DNA of 7,291 nt from an uncultured Verrucomicrobiota bacterium. Its GTDB lineage: Bacteria; Verrucomicrobiota; Verrucomicrobiae; Opitutales; Opitutaceae. Under the pieces are notes generated by a model. That model did no database searches. It had not been told where the DNA came from and worked only from the letters and a program-made list of their open reading frames with translations. The translations under genes were made by a program, and so were the position numbers. The stretch spans positions 1 through 7,291 of the forward strand of contig CAMLQS010000260.1 of the NCBI GenBank assembly GCA_946482165.1, in the 5' to 3' direction. This document shows, in pieces, positions 5,952-7,291 of this stretch; the first letter of the stretch is position 1, and each line of letters begins with the position of its first letter.

Positions 5952-7223
5952 ATGAACCGCTTCCCCTTTCCCCCGAAGTTCGCGTCGCCGTTATCCACGT
6001 TCGCGCTGGCGTTGATGATCGCGGTCGGGACTTCGTCCCTGTCCGCCGAGCCCGTGAGCCGGGAGCGTATCGGGACGCTGGCCGCGCCGGAACGCCCGGC
6101 CTGGTCGGCTTATCTCGCGCGGTCCGAGGAGCGCGCGCAGGCCGACCGCGACGCGATCGCGGCGGAATTGCGCGAGCTCGGTTCCGACTCGGCGGCGCGC
6201 GCACCCTCGGGCGGCGATTTCAAGGTCCCGGAGAAAATCGATCCGGCTTGGTATGCCTCGCCCGAGACCGCCCGCCTGGCGGACGTGGTGTTGTCCTACC
6301 AGACCCCGAGCGGCGGCTGGTCGAAGCACACCGGATACAGCCAGGGCCCCCGGCGGCGCGGCATGTTGTTCACCTCGCAAAACGAGCCCGGGCAGCGTTC
6401 GCACTACGTGGCCACCTTCGACAACGGTTCCACGACCGAGCAGCTCTGGCTGCTGGCGCGCGTGTGGCGCGCCACCGGGCGCGAGGACTGCCGGGCGGGT
6501 GTGTTGCGCGGGCTCGGCTACATCCTCGATGCGCAATACCCCGGGGGCGGCTGGCCGCAGGTGTATCCGCTCGAGGGCGGCTACCACGACAACATCACGC
6601 TAAACGACAACGCGCTCACGAACGTGCTCGAACTTCTGCTCGCGGTGCGCGACGAGGACCCGGCGTTTGCGATGGTGGAGGGCGATTTTCGGGAACGTGT
6701 CGGGCGAGCGCTGGAGGCGGGCGTGGCGTGCCTGCTCAAGCTTCAGGTGGAACGCGACGGCAAGAAGACGGTGTGGTGCCAGCAGTATGATGCGCTCACC
6801 CTTCGGCCTTCTTCCGCGCGCAAATTGGAACCGGCGGCGCTGAGCGGCATGGAAAGCGTGCGCGTGCTGAAGTTTTTGATGTCGATTCGCCGGCCCTCTC
6901 CGGAACTCATCGCCGCGGTGGAGGCCGGTCTCGCCTGGCTGGAGCAGGCAAAAATCACGGACGTCGCCAAGCGCAGCGTGGGCGGGAAGACCGTCTACCA
7001 AGTCGACCCGGCCTCGGCGGAGGTGTATTGGGCGCGCTTCTACGATCTCGAAACCGGGCGGCCGATTTTTCCCGGACGCGACGGCGTGGTTTACGACAAC
7101 TTCGAGGCGATGATCGCAAAGAACGCGGGCGGCTACGATTACTACACCACGCAGCCGAACAGCCTGCTTCGGACCGCGCAAAAGAGTTGGCGCAAGATGC
7201 TGGCCGGCCTCCGCCAGCCCTGA
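5952..7223 (+). CDS. pelA: Secreted pectate lyase, polysaccharide lyase family 10
   Basis: The protein has 423 residues with a signal peptide at about 1-32 (hydrophobic FALALMIAVG core, cleavage LSA|EP). The catalytic domain, an alpha/alpha-toroid fold in this family, shows the hallmark PL10 blocks: GGWSKH near 118-123; ATFDNGSTTEQLW from 154; YPGGGWPQVYP at 196-206; YHDNITLNDNALTNVL from 211; WCQQYDALTLRPSSARKLEP at 275-294; and RFYDLETGRPIF at 362-373. Family members cleave de-esterified polygalacturonate by calcium-dependent beta-elimination with an arginine as base; conserved Asp and Arg residues are available in these blocks, but I do not assign the exact catalytic one. Length fits a single catalytic module with a roughly 60-residue charged N-terminal linker and no binding domain. 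It follows the second LacI-type gene by 28 bp and probably shares its transcript. It ends 20 bp before the convergent tRNA gene, and no terminator hairpin is visible between them. Confidence 0.95.
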   Translation: MNRFPFPPKFASPLSTFALALMIAVGTSSLSAEPVSRERIGTLAAPERPAWSAYLARSEERAQADRDAIAAELRELGSDSAARAPSGGDFKVPEKIDPAWYASPETARLADVVLSYQTPSGGWSKHTGYSQGPRRRGMLFTSQNEPGQRSHYVATFDNGSTTEQLWLLARVWRATGREDCRAGVLRGLGYILDAQYPGGGWPQVYPLEGGYHDNITLNDNALTNVLELLLAVRDEDPAFAMVEGDFRERVGRALEAGVACLLKLQVERDGKKTVWCQQYDALTLRPSSARKLEPAALSGMESVRVLKFLMSIRRPSPELIAAVEAGLAWLEQAKITDVAKRSVGGKTVYQVDPASAEVYWARFYDLETGRPIFPGRDGVVYDNFEAMIAKNAGGYDYYTTQPNSLLRTAQKSWRKMLAGLRQP

Positions 7224-7243
7224 GTCAGCCCGGCGGCCGAGAG

Positions 7244-7291
7244 TGGTGGGCCCACTGGGATTCGAACCCAGAACCAAGGGATTATGAGTCC
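7244..7291 (-). tRNA. tRNA with CAT anticodon (elongator Met or lysidine-type Ile2), 5' part beyond window
   Basis: Read on the minus strand, the 3' part of a tRNA is complete: an anticodon loop CTCATAA with anticodon CAT (7284-7286), stem TCCCT, a short variable region, a T arm CTGGG-TTCGAAT-CCCAG (7255-7271), the acceptor strand TGGGCCC, discriminator A, and an encoded CCA (7244-7246). The 5' acceptor strand, D arm and part of the anticodon stem lie past the window edge. The loop-closing pair is A-T, so the three stacked G-C pairs of initiator tRNA are absent. Elongator Met and Ile2 share this anticodon and cannot be separated from this half alone. Confidence 0.93.

Noticed and set aside
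1..7291. CRISPR arrays, insertion sequences, transposase or integrase genes
   Set aside because: No regularly spaced repeats, no terminal inverted repeats framing a transposase, and no recombinase motifs were seen on either strand.

Overview
This GC-rich window reads as bacterial, most plausibly a member of the Opitutaceae (Verrucomicrobiota). That placement is an inference from three things: a PEP-CTERM sorting signal, LacI-family regulators with an NPLVTALM/DPVASELM type hinge, and start codons that mostly lack a Shine-Dalgarno sequence and sit behind C-rich leaders. No rRNA or marker gene is present to settle it.

Layout from left to right. Positions 1-851 (minus strand) hold the N-terminal 283 residues of a secreted protein with a beta-rich, carbohydrate-binding-like module; its C-terminus lies outside the window. 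Positions 852-1030 hold the upstream region of that gene and a strong hairpin terminator for the next one. Positions 1031-2023 (minus) encode a 330-residue secreted PEP-CTERM protein. A 190-bp divergent region follows. Then four genes run on the plus strand in the order regulator, enzyme, regulator, enzyme: a LacI-family regulator (2214-3275), a GH28 polygalacturonase-like enzyme (about 3417-4745), a second LacI-family regulator (4823-5923), and a family PL10 pectate lyase (5952-7223). The right edge holds the 3' part of a tRNA gene with a CAT anticodon on the minus strand, convergent with the lyase.

Together this is a small homogalacturonan (pectin backbone) degradation locus. Both enzymes carry signal peptides and so act outside the cytoplasm: the lyase by beta-elimination, the GH28 enzyme by hydrolysis. 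Each enzyme sits directly downstream of its own LacI-type repressor gene. The two secreted proteins on the minus strand may bind the polymer or anchor activities at the cell surface. No transporter, methylesterase or intracellular galacturonate gene is in the window.

The most notable unexplained signal is an identical 13-bp sequence (GCGCAACAATGTG). It occurs once upstream of the PEP-CTERM gene and once upstream of the GH28 gene, in the same orientation and at nearly the same distance from each start; a weaker relative lies upstream of the 1-851 gene. It is a candidate shared operator or promoter element. Other second-look items are a C10 tract just before the first regulator's start, a tandem 11-bp repeat in the GH28 leader, and the near absence of Shine-Dalgarno sites.
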